A stretch of DNA of 64,000 nucleotides from JAICYJ01 sp963797565 (GCA_963797565.1 CAWCPM010000005.1:62001-126000); one strand, 5' to 3'; numbered from the stretch's first letter, positions 1 to 8,725 are shown. The notes: generated from the letters alone by a model not told the origin. Program-made: numbers and translations.

Positions 1-15
1 CGGCTAGGACAGGTA

Positions 16-627
16 GTGGCTCACGGATTCCAACCATCGCCGTCTCGGCTTCCCGCCCGCCCTCAATCGGTGTGGGACTACACCCGGCTCTCGGACGCGG
101 ATCTGTTGGCGCTGGTCGCCGAGGATCGCGACCAGGTTGCCTTTGAGGAGTTCTTCAGCCGCTACTCGCGATCCGTCTACTCATTGATGGTCAGGCAACT
201 TGGCGACGCCGGATGGGCCGACGATGTCGTCCAGGAAGCGTTCATCTCGGTGTGGCGGTCCGCGCGTACCTACCGTCCCGAGCGCGGCGCGGTGGTCGGA
301 TGGCTGTACACGATCGCGCGAAACGCCGGATACGCCGCCGCTCGCCGCCGCCAGGCCCAGTGGCTGGTCGACGCACCCGACCGCACCGACCCATCACCCA
401 CGCCGGAGGACGAGACGGCGGAAAAACTGGAGGCGTTCCAGCTCCACGTGTGCATCGAGCGACTGCCTCAGAACGAACGCGAGATCATCGAGCTGGCCTA
501 CCTCAAGGGGATGTCCCAGAGCGAGATCGCGGCCGAGCTCCAGATGCCCCTGGGGACCGTGAAGACGCGAAACCGCGCCGCGTTGCTGCATCTCGCCGAG
601 ATCCTGGAACGGGAGGAGCACTCATGA
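16..627 (+). CDS. ECF-type RNA polymerase sigma factor (SigK-like)
   Basis: A 203-residue sigma-70 family factor of ECF size that redirects RNA polymerase to a stress regulon. Region 2 spans about residues 40-105 (the FEEFFSRYSRSVYSL helix, then DDVVQEAFISVWR), and region 4 about 145-195, with the helix-turn-helix MSQSEIAAELQMPLGTVKTR. No region 3 separates them. The GTG start lies only 15 bases into the window, after an AGGA-like ribosome site, so the promoter is outside. The stop overlaps the ATG of the anti-sigma gene (ATGA), so the two are coupled. The SigK/RskA-type assignment rests on the partner's C-terminal domain. Confidence 0.93.
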   Translation: MAHGFQPSPSRLPARPQSVWDYTRLSDADLLALVAEDRDQVAFEEFFSRYSRSVYSLMVRQLGDAGWADDVVQEAFISVWRSARTYRPERGAVVGWLYTIARNAGYAAARRRQAQWLVDAPDRTDPSPTPEDETAEKLEAFQLHVCIERLPQNEREIIELAYLKGMSQSEIAAELQMPLGTVKTRNRAALLHLAEILEREEHS

Positions 628-1262
628 ACGAGCCCGACCTTCAGGCGCTCGAGCGCAGGCTCCACACCCTCCCGCCGCTGCTCGACGTACCGCCCAGCCT
701 GGTCGCCCCATCCGTCCAGGCCGCCGTCGCCGATCCCGACTCGCCCGCCCCGACCCAGCGAGCGCCACGCCGCTCACGCGGATGGTCACGACGCTGGTCG
801 CTCGCGGGGGTGGTCGCGATCGCCGCCGCTGCGGCGGTCGCTGTGACCATCACGGTCACATCCCAGCCCGGCGGCCACACCGGGTTTCAGCGCATCGCGA
901 CCCTCACCGGCGCCGGCAACGCCTCCGGCTACGTCGAGGTCGGACGCGCCGACGGCGCCGTCGAACCCGTTGTCGTGTCGATCAGCCATCTCGACCCCGC
1001 GCCCGCCGACCAGTACTACGAGATCTGGTTCAAGACCGGAGGCAAGAACGTACCCGGCGTCGCCTTCAATGCCGGCTCCGACGGCCGGGCGGAAGTTCAC
1101 CTCAGCGCCCCGACCAACACGAAGTGGGTGCGATGCTGGATCACCCGCCAATCGATTAGCGACCCCGGCAGCCCCACCATCGTCATGCGCGCCACGCTAG
1201 CCGGCCGGCGTCACGATGCCTGGCCTGCCTGCTGGTGCACGCGCTCTGCGAGCCGGCCGTGA
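624..1262 (+). CDS. Anti-sigma factor with RskA-type C-terminal domain
   Basis: A 212-residue single-span membrane protein that should sequester the coupled upstream sigma factor. The cytoplasmic N-terminus (about 60 residues) is short and has no HxxxCxxC zinc motif. A membrane span lies at about 60-82 (LAGVVAIAAAAAVAVTITV), followed by an extracytoplasmic RskA-like domain (PADQYYEIWFKTGGK, GRAEVHLSAP, SPTIVMRATL). The family domain normally ends near ATL; the remaining 20 or so residues are Arg/Trp/Cys-rich and run 52 bases into the convergent flavoprotein gene, so the C-terminus may be altered by a lost stop. Release of the sigma factor by regulated proteolysis is the family model, not visible here. 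Confidence 0.85.
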   Translation: MNEPDLQALERRLHTLPPLLDVPPSLVAPSVQAAVADPDSPAPTQRAPRRSRGWSRRWSLAGVVAIAAAAAVAVTITVTSQPGGHTGFQRIATLTGAGNASGYVEVGRADGAVEPVVVSISHLDPAPADQYYEIWFKTGGKNVPGVAFNAGSDGRAEVHLSAPTNTKWVRCWITRQSISDPGSPTIVMRATLAGRRHDAWPACWCTRSASRP

Positions 1263-2816
1263 ACGAACTGCACGGCCATCGCTCCTTCTCCGACGGCGGT
1301 GGCGCAGCGCTTTATCGAGCCGGAGCGTGCGTCGCCTGCGGCGAAGACGCCGGGCAGGCTGGTCTCCAGCAGGGTGTCAGCGCCTGCCGCACTGCCTGTG
1401 AGGATGAAGCCGTCGTCGTCTCGGGCGACGACCTCGCCGAGCCAATCCGTGCAGGGCAACGCGCCGAGGAACAGGAACAGGAACGACAGCGTCAGGCGCT
1501 CTCCGGTTTTCAGCGTGACCGCCTCCAGTTGGCCGTTGTCGCCGTGCAGGGCGGCGACCTCGCTGCGATCACGTACCGCGACGCCGTAGCGGTCGAGTTC
1601 GCGAACGAGGTAGTCCGACATCGTCTCGCGCAGATCGCCGCGGCGGTGAAGCAGCGTCACGAGCGCGCCGCCGCGAGCCAGCCAGACGGCAGCCTGACCC
1701 GCCGAGTTCCCGCCCCCGATCACGCCCACGCGCGACGCCCCGCAGAGCTGCGCCTCGGGCGGCCCCGCCGCGTAGAACACGCTCAAACCCTCGTAGGACG
1801 AAAGTCCATCAACGGGCAGCCGCCGGTACTGCGCGCCGGTCGCGAGCAGCACCGTGGGCGCCAGGATCTCGTGGCCCTCTTCCAAGCCCACCCGGTAGCC
1901 TCCGTCGAGAGGTTCGAGCGATATGGCCCGGTAGGGAGACGCGGTTCGAGCCTCGAACTTGCGCAGTCTGTGCGACCGCGCGGCTGGTCAGCTCGGAACC
2001 GCTGATCCCGGCTGGGAACCCGAGGTAGTTCTCGATCCGTCGGGAGGAACCCGCCTGGCCACCGAGCGCCGTGCTCTCCACGACCAGGGTCTCCAAACCC
2101 TCGGATGCGCCGTAGACCGCTGCCGCCAGGCCCGCAGGGCCGGCGCCAATCACGGCGAGATCGACCTGCTCGCGAGGTGCGAGTTCGCGGCCGACGCCCA
2201 GCGCGCGGGAAAGCTGCCCGGTCGACGGGCATCGCAACTCGACGCCACCCGGCAACCGCACGAGCGGAACGTCTGCGGTATCCAGTCCCGCCACCAGCAC
2301 CGCCGCCGCCTCATCGTCCGCCTGTTCCGGGTCGCGCCAGGTAAACGGAAGACGATTGCTCCGCGCGAACTCGACGATCCGCAGCGTGGCCTCGGATGAA
2401 TGCGGCCCGATCACCTCGAACCCGATCCCATGCACGCCCTGCAGCGCCTCCCGCCGCGCGATGAAGGTCGAGAGCAGCAGGTCGCTGAGAGGACCATCCT
2501 CGAACAGCAGCGATCGCAAGGCCTCGCGTTCGACCGCGATATAGCGCAGCTCACGCGTGACCACCGCTGTCAGGAAGACCGTCTGCCCGGACAGCAGGTT
2601 CATCTCCCCGGCGAAACCCGAAGCGCCATGGCGGACGACCTCGTTGCCGGCCGCATCCAGGATGGCCACCTCGCCCTCGACGATCGCGATGAAGGGGTAG
2701 CTCTGGTCGCCGACGCGGAACAGCACGTCACCAACGTCCGCGGTTCGCTCCTCTCCGATCTGGCCAAGCGTCGCCAACTGCGACTCGGACAACCTCGGAC
2801 TGGCGGGAACTGCCAT
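1211..2816 (-). pseudogene. cNMP-binding / thioredoxin-reductase-like flavoprotein, frameshifted
   Basis: The N-terminal half (from ATG at 2816) has a cyclic-nucleotide-binding domain at about 15-130, a linker, then a FAD-binding fold (VIGAGPAGLAAAVYGASEG, TALGGQAGSSRRIENYLGFP). The reading frame breaks at about 1961-1972 and the NAD(P)H-binding half continues in another frame (LLATGAQYRRLPV, VGVIGGGNSAGQAAVWLARG, GVFAAGDARSGSIKR). The span is 1,606 bases, one more than a multiple of three, so a single inserted base explains it; corrected length would be about 534 residues. The redox CxxC of true thioredoxin reductases is absent (GLSVFYAAGPPEA at that place), as in other cNMP-fused members. 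Called a pseudogene, but a one-base assembly error is equally possible. Confidence 0.75.
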
Positions 2817-2974
2817 TACATCAGCTTACCGCCGTGTTCATCGCTGGGCCCGGTCGCGCGGCCGCTTGCGACCTTTCAAGCACACGCTTGAATACATCCG
2901 TATGGATTCCGGCACGGCCACTCTGATGATCGACGAAACCCGCTCGATCGCCAGGCGACCGGAAGTCCTGCGCT

Positions 2975-3259
2975 GTGAACCGCCCGATGATCCTCGCCGC
3001 CTGGCGCGGCCACGAGCCGGAAGCGTCTGAGCTGATCGAGGCCACGTCGCGGGAGGCGGCCGCGCGGCGATGGACATCCCATTACTACGCGAGATCCGTG
3101 CTCTACAACGGCCTCGGCCGCCACGAGGCAGCACGCGATGCCGCCTGGGAGGCGTTCCAGCCCGACCCGGTCGGATACGGCTCGTTGCTGCTGACCGAGC
3201 TGGCCGAGGCCGCATCGCGGACCGCTGACCGAGCCTGCTCGTTGGGGAGCGGGCGCTAG
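2975..3259 (+). pseudogene. Remnant of a LuxR-family AAA ATPase regulator
   Basis: A 94-residue open frame that resembles an internal TPR-like stretch of large LuxR-family regulators (LAAWRGHEPEASELIEATSREA, ARSVLYNGLGRHEAARDAAWEAF, LTELAEAA). Neither the ATPase domain nor the C-terminal helix-turn-helix is present on either side, and the frame ends exactly where the tandem duplication starts at 3256. It is therefore best read as a leftover of a gene truncated before or by the rearrangement. The recognition rests on sequence feel for the family; a profile search would settle it. Confidence 0.45.
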
Positions 3260-4230
3260 ACGCTTGCCGCCAAACGGGCGTGCGGGCGCAGACTCTGGCG
3301 CAGCGTGGCCACGAGGTCCCGCTGGATCACGTCCAGAAAGACGCGGGAGATCGCATCCTCCCGGTGGAACAGCTGCTCGAACGGTTCGCGTGGCAGGACC
3401 AGCAGCAGTGACCGCTCCCGCGTGATCGCCGTGACCGGCGATGACAGGCCGTCGATCAGGGTCTCGTAGCCGAACGCCTTGCCTGGGCCGGCGAGCCCGA
3501 CGCGGATGCGCCGGTCGCCGCGGATCAGCACCTTCTCAACCGCGCCGTTGATCGTGAGGTAGCAGGCCCTCGACGGCGCCCCTTCGGCCAGGATCGTGCG
3601 TCCCGGCGGGCACCGCGCATAACGCCCAGAGGTCAGGAAGCCCCAGAGCGCGACAGGGTCGAAGTCGCGGAAGGTCGCCATGCGACGCAGGTATCTGCTG
3701 TCGGGCGGACCGCAGTACTCCAGCTCGGCAAACGTCCGAGCCGCGTCCTCACCCGGCAGGTCGGCCAGGTCGCCGCCAAGCGAGGAGGCAAGGTGCCGGA
3801 GCTGCTCGCGGTGGCGCGCGGTGAACAGCGAGGCGAGGCGGCGCTTGAGGCTGAACGCCGCCGGATCCTGGCGGGCCAGCAACGCCGCGAAATCTGCCTT
3901 GCCGAGCGCGAGCACCGTTGCCGGCTCGATCGCCCGCACGCTCATCGTGTGCCCTCCGCCGTCGAGCAGCGCGATCTCGCCCACCATCTCCCCAGGGCCC
4001 GCCCTGCCGATCTCCACGACCCGGCCTCCCGGCACGTGCAGCGACGCCGAGACAGCTCCTTCGACGATGAACAGCAGCTCCCGTGCCTCCTCGCCCTGGT
4101 GCCACAGGGTCTCACCCGCCGGTACGGCGCGGCGGCGCAGCACACGCGCCAGGTCCGCGATGTCCGGCTCGTTCCGGCCCTCGAGCAGCGGAACGGTGGC
4201 GAGGAAGTCGACGGTGGCGCGGTCAGACAT
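3256..4230 (-). CDS. Double cyclic-nucleotide-binding-domain protein, copy 1
   Basis: A 324-residue soluble protein with two cNMP-binding domains, at about 12-125 (AGETLWHQGEEARELLFIVEG, PGEMVGEIALLDGGGHTMSVRAIEP) and about 185-300 (PPGRTILAEGAPSRACYLTINGAVEK, GPGKAFGYETLIDG). No DNA-binding winged helix follows, unlike CRP/FNR, so it is more likely a ligand sensor or partner protein than a promoter-binding regulator. The first domain has the PGEMVGEIALL phosphate-binding-cassette signature but not its usual Arg. It overlaps the amidotransferase stop by 8 bases and should be co-translated with it. The copy at 6551-7525 differs at about ten residues. Confidence 0.88.
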   Translation of the reverse strand: MSDRATVDFLATVPLLEGRNEPDIADLARVLRRRAVPAGETLWHQGEEARELLFIVEGAVSASLHVPGGRVVEIGRAGPGEMVGEIALLDGGGHTMSVRAIEPATVLALGKADFAALLARQDPAAFSLKRRLASLFTARHREQLRHLASSLGGDLADLPGEDAARTFAELEYCGPPDSRYLRRMATFRDFDPVALWGFLTSGRYARCPPGRTILAEGAPSRACYLTINGAVEKVLIRGDRRIRVGLAGPGKAFGYETLIDGLSSPVTAITRERSLLLVLPREPFEQLFHREDAISRVFLDVIQRDLVATLRQSLRPHARLAASV

Positions 4231-5143
4231 CCAGGTCGCGTGTCTCGAACTCGAGGCCGGAGGGGGTGAGCTCGGCCGTCAGCATCGAGTACTCCGGAAC
4301 CTCGAGCCAGCTCGAGTGATCCCTGGTGAGCGGCTCGGAGGCGATGATCACCGAGCGGGGCGGATCGCCCGCCGTCATCTGCCAGTCGCCGTCGCGCTCC
4401 GCGTACTCGCCGCCGATCGCGTACCAGAGGCTCACGAACGGGAGGTCGGTCTCGAGCATCTCGTCCTCCGGCGGGTACCAGCCGTAGTCGAACGAGAAGC
4501 GGGTGGCGACGAGGGCGCGGCCGGTGCTGAGGCACAGGTTGACCGGCGAGGAGGTGTCGATGCCGAAGGCGGCGCGGACGCCCCGCAGGATGCGAAGCGC
4601 CTGGGCGGTCGCGTCCGCGAGCTCGCGCGTCTCCGGGACACCGTACGGATCGTCCAGCTGCGACATGACCAGCGCGTAGATCCATTCGGAGTCCGTGGTG
4701 CCCTCGATGTGCTGCGCGAGCTCGGGTCGCACGTGGTCGACGAGCGCGTAGCGCATGCGCGGGAACTGGCGCAGGTGCCCGTTGTGCGTGAGCGCAACGC
4801 GTGCGCCGGCGAACTGGAACGGATGCAGGTTCGTGTCGGCGACGACGGCCTCGTCGGAGTAGGTGACGCCGCGAACGTGGGCGACCAGACAGGTCGGCGC
4901 CAGCTTGGACGAGAGGAAGCCGAGGTTGCGGTCAAACGACGGTAGCGTCGTCGCGCGATAGCTGAACGGATCCTCGGGCCGCAGCGAAGTCGGATCCCAG
5001 GCCTTCATGCCGAAACCCGCGAGGTTGAGGAACGTGTTCATCATCCGCGGGCTGTACGACTGGCGGACGAGGCTGTTGTCGGTGTCGAACAGCAGATTCT
5101 GCGCGGGAAGCGGCTCACCGAGGTAGGCCAGGATCCGGCACAT
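4223..5143 (-). CDS. Class II glutamine amidotransferase, copy 1
   Basis: A 306-residue N-terminal-nucleophile amidotransferase: after removal of Met the catalytic Cys2 is exposed (MCRILAYLGEP). Further Ntn signatures are present (VAHVRG at about 95, THNGHLRQF at about 122, TDSEWIYALV at about 155). It should hydrolyse glutamine or a gamma-glutamyl amide; EgtC and other stand-alone GATase-2 proteins have this size, but no ergothioneine genes are nearby, so the substrate is unknown. It is the first gene of a two-gene unit with the cNMP protein. A TAGAAT -10 box ends 5 bases before the ATG, so the mRNA is probably leaderless. Confidence 0.88.
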   Translation of the reverse strand: MCRILAYLGEPLPAQNLLFDTDNSLVRQSYSPRMMNTFLNLAGFGMKAWDPTSLRPEDPFSYRATTLPSFDRNLGFLSSKLAPTCLVAHVRGVTYSDEAVVADTNLHPFQFAGARVALTHNGHLRQFPRMRYALVDHVRPELAQHIEGTTDSEWIYALVMSQLDDPYGVPETRELADATAQALRILRGVRAAFGIDTSSPVNLCLSTGRALVATRFSFDYGWYPPEDEMLETDLPFVSLWYAIGGEYAERDGDWQMTAGDPPRSVIIASEPLTRDHSSWLEVPEYSMLTAELTPSGLEFETRDLDV

Positions 5144-5148
5144 GCGCC

Positions 5149-5220
5149 ATTCTAGGCGCGTCTGTACGGATCCGGCCGCGGGTACCGCGCCACCGGGTGA
5201 CGGCCGCCCGCGGCTAGAAT
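5149..5220. promoter_or_regulatory. Divergent promoters between amidotransferase and DUF1059 genes, copy 1
   Basis: Two identical -10 boxes face outward. TAGAAT on the minus strand (5149-5154) ends 5 bases before the amidotransferase ATG. TAGAAT on the plus strand (5215-5220) lies about 30 bases before the DUF1059 GTG, which has its own AGGAGG ribosome site. No clear -35 boxes are visible. The arrangement is identical in copy 2. Confidence 0.5.
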
Positions 5221-5250
5221 CCGCGTCGACGCAACCTCCAGGAGGGTCTC

Positions 5251-5430
5251 GTGAAGCAGTTCAGGTGTGGTGATGTGGTGCCCGGCTGCGAGTGGGTGTC
5301 GCGGAATGAGGACGAGCAGCAGTTGTTCGAGGATATCCACACGCACGCCCGCGAAACCCATGGGATGGACGAGGTGCCACCGGAGGTGCTCGACGCGATC
5401 CAGGGCGTCATAACCGAGGTCGAGGTCTAG
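5251..5430 (+). CDS. DUF1059 family small protein, copy 1
   Basis: A 59-residue protein starting at GTG 5251 with a strong AGGAGG ribosome site. It begins MKQFRCGDVVPGCEW, carries the paired cysteines CGDVVPGC and the FEDIHTHARETHGM core, and ends VPPEVLDAIQGVITEVEV. This is the whole DUF1059 domain, whose function is unknown; the Cys/His set suggests metal binding. It is transcribed against its neighbours and its stop overlaps the stop of the convergent Cds1-like gene by 4 bases. The copy at 8546-8725 encodes an identical protein. Confidence 0.88.
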   Translation: MKQFRCGDVVPGCEWVSRNEDEQQLFEDIHTHARETHGMDEVPPEVLDAIQGVITEVEV

Positions 5431-6530
5431 GGCACCGACGGCGGGAACGCGCCGGTCTCGAGGAACGTCTCGAGCCTCTCCGTGTGCGGCGCCAGATCGA
5501 AGCCCTGATCGCCGACCCACGCGTCGCTGTAGTAGGTGCCCGCGTAGCGGTCGCCGCCGTCGCAGATGAGCGTGACGACGCTGCCTTGCTCGCCACGCGA
5601 GAGCATCTCGGCAACCAGCAGGAACGCTCCCCACACGTTGGTGCCGGTGGATCCGCCGACACTGCGGCCGGTGCGCTCGCTGACCATGCGCATCGTCGCT
5701 ATCGAGGCGGCGTCCGGAACCTGGATCAGCCGGTCGACGATGTCCGGCAGGAACGACGGCTCGACCCGCTGGCGCCCGATGCCCTCGATGCGTGACGGAC
5801 GGCCGGTGAACGTTGACGGCTCGCCGCTCCACACCGAGTAGAAGATCGAGTCCTCCGGGTCGACCACGCACATCCGGGTGGCGAACCGGCCGAAGCGGGC
5901 GTAGCGCCCGATGGTCGCGCTGGTCCCGCCGGTGCCGGCCCCGACCACGATCCAGGCCGGGACGGGATGCCGCTCCATGGCCATCTGGCTGAAGATCGAC
6001 TCCGCGATGTTGTTGTTGCCGCGCCAGTCGGTTGCGCGCTCGGCGTAGGTGAACTGGTCGAGGAAGTACCCGCCCCGCTCGGCCGCGAGTCGCTGCGCCA
6101 CGTCGTACACGGTGGTCGGGTCGTCCACCAGGTGGCACGTAGCTCCCTGCGCCTCGATCAGCGCGATCTTCTCGGGGCTGGTGGAGGCGGGCATGACGGC
6201 GATGAAGGGCAGGCCCAGGAACCGCGCAAAGTAGGCCTCGGAGACGGCCGTCGAACCGCTGGAGGCCTCGACGATCGTCGTCCGCTCGCCGATCCAGCCG
6301 TTGCAGAGGCCGTAGAGGAACAGCGAGCGTGCCAGCCGATGCTTCAGAGAGCCGGTCGGATGCACGGACTCGTCCTTCAGGTACAGGTCGATACCCCAGT
6401 CCTCGGGCAGCGGGAAGGCGTGCAGGTGCGTGTCCGCCGACCGGTTGGCGTCGGCCTCGATGCGACGAACAGCCTCATCCGCCCAGGCCCGCGAAACGAG
6501 GCGCTCACGGTTGGTGGGGAACGTCGTCAC
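5427..6530 (-). CDS. PLP-dependent cysteine synthase-family enzyme (Cds1-like), copy 1
   Basis: A 367-residue fold-type II PLP enzyme. The Schiff-base lysine is in VHPTGSLKHRLARSLF (about residue 64); the phosphate loop is IVEASSGSTAVSEAYFARF and a second glycine loop is VVGAGTGGTSATIGRYARF. The length and the SLKHR motif match actinobacterial Cds1, an L-cysteine desulfhydrase that releases sulfide, better than CysK/CysM; this substrate assignment is inferred. GTG start at 6530. Copy 2 at 8722-9825 differs at about three residues. Confidence 0.88.
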   Translation of the reverse strand: MTTFPTNRERLVSRAWADEAVRRIEADANRSADTHLHAFPLPEDWGIDLYLKDESVHPTGSLKHRLARSLFLYGLCNGWIGERTTIVEASSGSTAVSEAYFARFLGLPFIAVMPASTSPEKIALIEAQGATCHLVDDPTTVYDVAQRLAAERGGYFLDQFTYAERATDWRGNNNIAESIFSQMAMERHPVPAWIVVGAGTGGTSATIGRYARFGRFATRMCVVDPEDSIFYSVWSGEPSTFTGRPSRIEGIGRQRVEPSFLPDIVDRLIQVPDAASIATMRMVSERTGRSVGGSTGTNVWGAFLLVAEMLSRGEQGSVVTLICDGGDRYAGTYYSDAWVGDQGFDLAPHTERLETFLETGAFPPSVP

Positions 6531-6550
6531 CAGTGCAGTCTCACCGATCG

Positions 6551-7525
6551 CTAGACGCTTGCCGCCAAACGGGCGTGCGGACGCAGACTCTGGCGCAGCG
6601 TGGACACGAGGTCCCGCTGGATCACGTCCAGAAAGACGCGGGAGATCGCATCCTCCCGGTGGAACAGCTGCTCGAACGGTTCGCGTGGCAGGACCAGCAG
6701 CAGTGACCGCTCCCGCGTGATCGCCGTGACCGGCGATGGCAGGCCGTCGATCAGGGTCTCGTAGCCGAACGCCTTGCCCGGGCCGGCGAGCCCGACGCGG
6801 ATGCGCCTGTCGCCGCGGATCAGCACCTTCTCAACCGCGCCGTTGATCGTGAGGTAGCAGGCCCTCGACGGCGCCCCTTCGGCCAGGATCGTGCGTCCCG
6901 GCGGGCACCGCGCGTAACGCCCAGAGGTCAGGAAGCCCCACAGCGCGACAGGGTCGAAGTCGCGGAAGGTCGCCATGCGACGCAGGTACCTGCTGTCGGG
7001 CGGACCGCAGTACTCCAGCTCGGCGAACGTCCGAGCCGCGTCATCACCCGGCAGGTCGGCCACGTCGTCGCCAAGCGAGGAGGCAAGGTGCCGGAGCTGC
7101 TCGCGGTGGCGCGCGGTGAACAGCGAGGCAAGGCGGCGCTTGAGGTTGAACGCCGCCGGATCCTGGCGGGCCAGCAACGCAGCGAAGTCTGCCTTGCCGA
7201 GCGCGAGCACCGTTGCCGGCTCGATCGCCCGCACGCTCATCGTGTGCCCTTCGCTGTCGAGCAGCGCGATCTCGCCCACCATCTCCCCAGGGCCCGCCCT
7301 GCCGATCTCCACGACCCGGCCTCCCGGCACGTGCAGCGACGCCGAGACAGCTCCTTCGACGATGAACAGCAGCTCCCGTGCCTCCTCGCCCTGGTGCCAC
7401 AGGGTCTCACCCGCCGGTACGGAGCGGCGGCGCAGCACACGAGCCAGGTCCGCGATGTCAGGCTCGCTTCGGCCCTCGAGCAGCGGGACCGTGGCGAGAA
7501 AGTCGACGGTGGCGCGGTCAGACAT
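6551..7525 (-). CDS. Double cyclic-nucleotide-binding-domain protein, copy 2
   Basis: Same 324-residue two-cNMP-domain layout as copy 1. Replacements visible by eye include Asn to Ser at 20, Ala to Ser in the RRSVP strand, GGGH to SEGH after the first phosphate-binding cassette, Ser to Asn in AAFNLKRR, GGDL to GDDV in the inter-domain linker, and Ser to Pro in DGLPSPV. This gene has changed more than the other three in the block, mainly in loops and the linker, which would fit relaxed constraint or a shift in ligand response. It overlaps the upstream amidotransferase stop by 8 bases. Confidence 0.88.
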   Translation of the reverse strand: MSDRATVDFLATVPLLEGRSEPDIADLARVLRRRSVPAGETLWHQGEEARELLFIVEGAVSASLHVPGGRVVEIGRAGPGEMVGEIALLDSEGHTMSVRAIEPATVLALGKADFAALLARQDPAAFNLKRRLASLFTARHREQLRHLASSLGDDVADLPGDDAARTFAELEYCGPPDSRYLRRMATFRDFDPVALWGFLTSGRYARCPPGRTILAEGAPSRACYLTINGAVEKVLIRGDRRIRVGLAGPGKAFGYETLIDGLPSPVTAITRERSLLLVLPREPFEQLFHREDAISRVFLDVIQRDLVSTLRQSLRPHARLAASV

Positions 7526-8438
7526 CCAGGTCGCGTGTCTCGAACTCGAGGCCGGAAGGGGTCAGCTCGGCCGTCAGCATCGAGTACTCCGGAACCTCGA
7601 GCCAGCTCGAGTGATCTCTGGTGAGCGGCTCGGAGGCGATGATCACCGAGCGGGGCGGATCGCCCGCCGTCATCCGCCAGTCGCCGTCGCGCTCCGCGTA
7701 CTCGCCGCCGATCGCGTACCAGAGGCTTACGAACGGGAGGTCGGTCTCGAGCATCTCGTCCTCCGGCGGGTACCAGCCGTAGTCGAACGAGAAGCGGGTG
7801 GCGACGAGGGCGCGGCCGGTGCTGAGGCACAGGTTGACCGGGGAAGAGGTGTCGATGCTGAAGGCGGCGCGGACGCCCCGCAGGATGCGAAGCGCCTGGG
7901 CGGTCGCGTCCGCGAGCTCGCGCGTCTCCGGGACACCGTACGGATCGTCCAGCTGCGACATGACCAGCGCGTAGATCCATTCGGAGTCCGTGGTGCCCTC
8001 GATGTGCTGCGCGAGCTCGGGTCGCACGTGGTCGACGAGCGCGTAGCGCATGCGCGGGAACTGGCGCAGGTGCCCGTTGTGCGTGAGCGCGACGCGTGCG
8101 CCGGCGAACTGGAACGGATGCAGGTTCGTGTCGGCGACGACGGCCTCGTCGGAGTAGGTGACGCCGCGAACGTGGGCGATCAGACAGGTCGGCGCCAGCT
8201 TGGACGAGAGGAAGCCGAGGTTGCGGTCAAACGACGGTAGCGTCGTCGCGCGATAGCTGAACGGATCCTCGGGCCGCAGCGACGTCGGATCCCAGGCCTT
8301 CATGCCGAATCCCGCGAGGTTCAGGAACGTGTTCATCATCCGCGGGCTGTACGACTGACGGACGAGGCTGTTGTCGGTGTCGAACAGCAGATTCTGCGCG
8401 GGAAGCGGCTCGCCGAGGTAGGCCAGGATCCGGCACAT
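7518..8438 (-). CDS. Class II glutamine amidotransferase, copy 2
   Basis: A 306-residue Ntn amidotransferase with Cys2 nucleophile (MCRILAYLGEP). It differs from copy 1 at about three residues (Val to Ile in CLIAHVRG, Gly to Ser in FSIDTS, Gln to Arg in DWRMTAGD), none at a predicted catalytic site. The same leaderless TAGAAT promoter precedes it, and the same 8-base overlap couples it to the cNMP protein. Confidence 0.88.
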   Translation of the reverse strand: MCRILAYLGEPLPAQNLLFDTDNSLVRQSYSPRMMNTFLNLAGFGMKAWDPTSLRPEDPFSYRATTLPSFDRNLGFLSSKLAPTCLIAHVRGVTYSDEAVVADTNLHPFQFAGARVALTHNGHLRQFPRMRYALVDHVRPELAQHIEGTTDSEWIYALVMSQLDDPYGVPETRELADATAQALRILRGVRAAFSIDTSSPVNLCLSTGRALVATRFSFDYGWYPPEDEMLETDLPFVSLWYAIGGEYAERDGDWRMTAGDPPRSVIIASEPLTRDHSSWLEVPEYSMLTAELTPSGLEFETRDLDV

Positions 8439-8443
8439 GCGCC

Positions 8444-8515
8444 ATTCTAGGCGCGTCTGTACGGATCCGGCCGCGGGTACCGCGTCACCGGGTGACGGCC
8501 ACCCGCGGCTAGAAT
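8444..8515. promoter_or_regulatory. Divergent promoters between amidotransferase and DUF1059 genes, copy 2
   Basis: Exact equivalent of 5149-5220 at +3,295: TAGAAT on the minus strand at 8444-8449 and on the plus strand at 8510-8515. Both -10 boxes are unchanged between copies. Confidence 0.5.
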
Positions 8516-8545
8516 CCGCGTCGACGCAACCTCCAGGAGGGTCTC

Positions 8546-8725
8546 GTGAAGCAGTTCAGGTGTGGTGATGTGGTGCCCGGCTGCGAGTGGGTGTCGCGGA
8601 ATGAGGACGAGCAGCAGTTGTTCGAGGATATCCACACGCACGCCCGGGAAACCCATGGGATGGACGAGGTGCCACCCGAGGTGCTCGACGCGATCCAGGG
8701 CGTCATAACCGAGGTCGAGGTCTAG
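8546..8725 (+). CDS. DUF1059 family small protein, copy 2
   Basis: A 59-residue protein, identical in sequence to copy 1, with the same GTG start and AGGAGG site. The DNA differs by a few silent bases (for example the codon after ACCC in VPPEV), so identity is kept at protein level. The convergent 4-base stop overlap with the Cds1-like gene is also kept. Confidence 0.88.
   Translation: MKQFRCGDVVPGCEWVSRNEDEQQLFEDIHTHARETHGMDEVPPEVLDAIQGVITEVEV

Larger units (their letters stand above)
3256..6550. repeat. Tandem duplication, copy 1 (3,295 bp)
   Basis: Copy 1 of a direct, head-to-tail repeat whose second copy is 6551-9845. Every gene, overlap and promoter recurs at an offset of exactly 3,295 bases. 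Homology begins near CGCTAGACGC and ends at TCACCGATCGC, with no spacer between copies. By eye the copies differ by a few per cent of bases, so they are true diverging duplicates and not a simple assembly echo. Confidence 0.95.
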
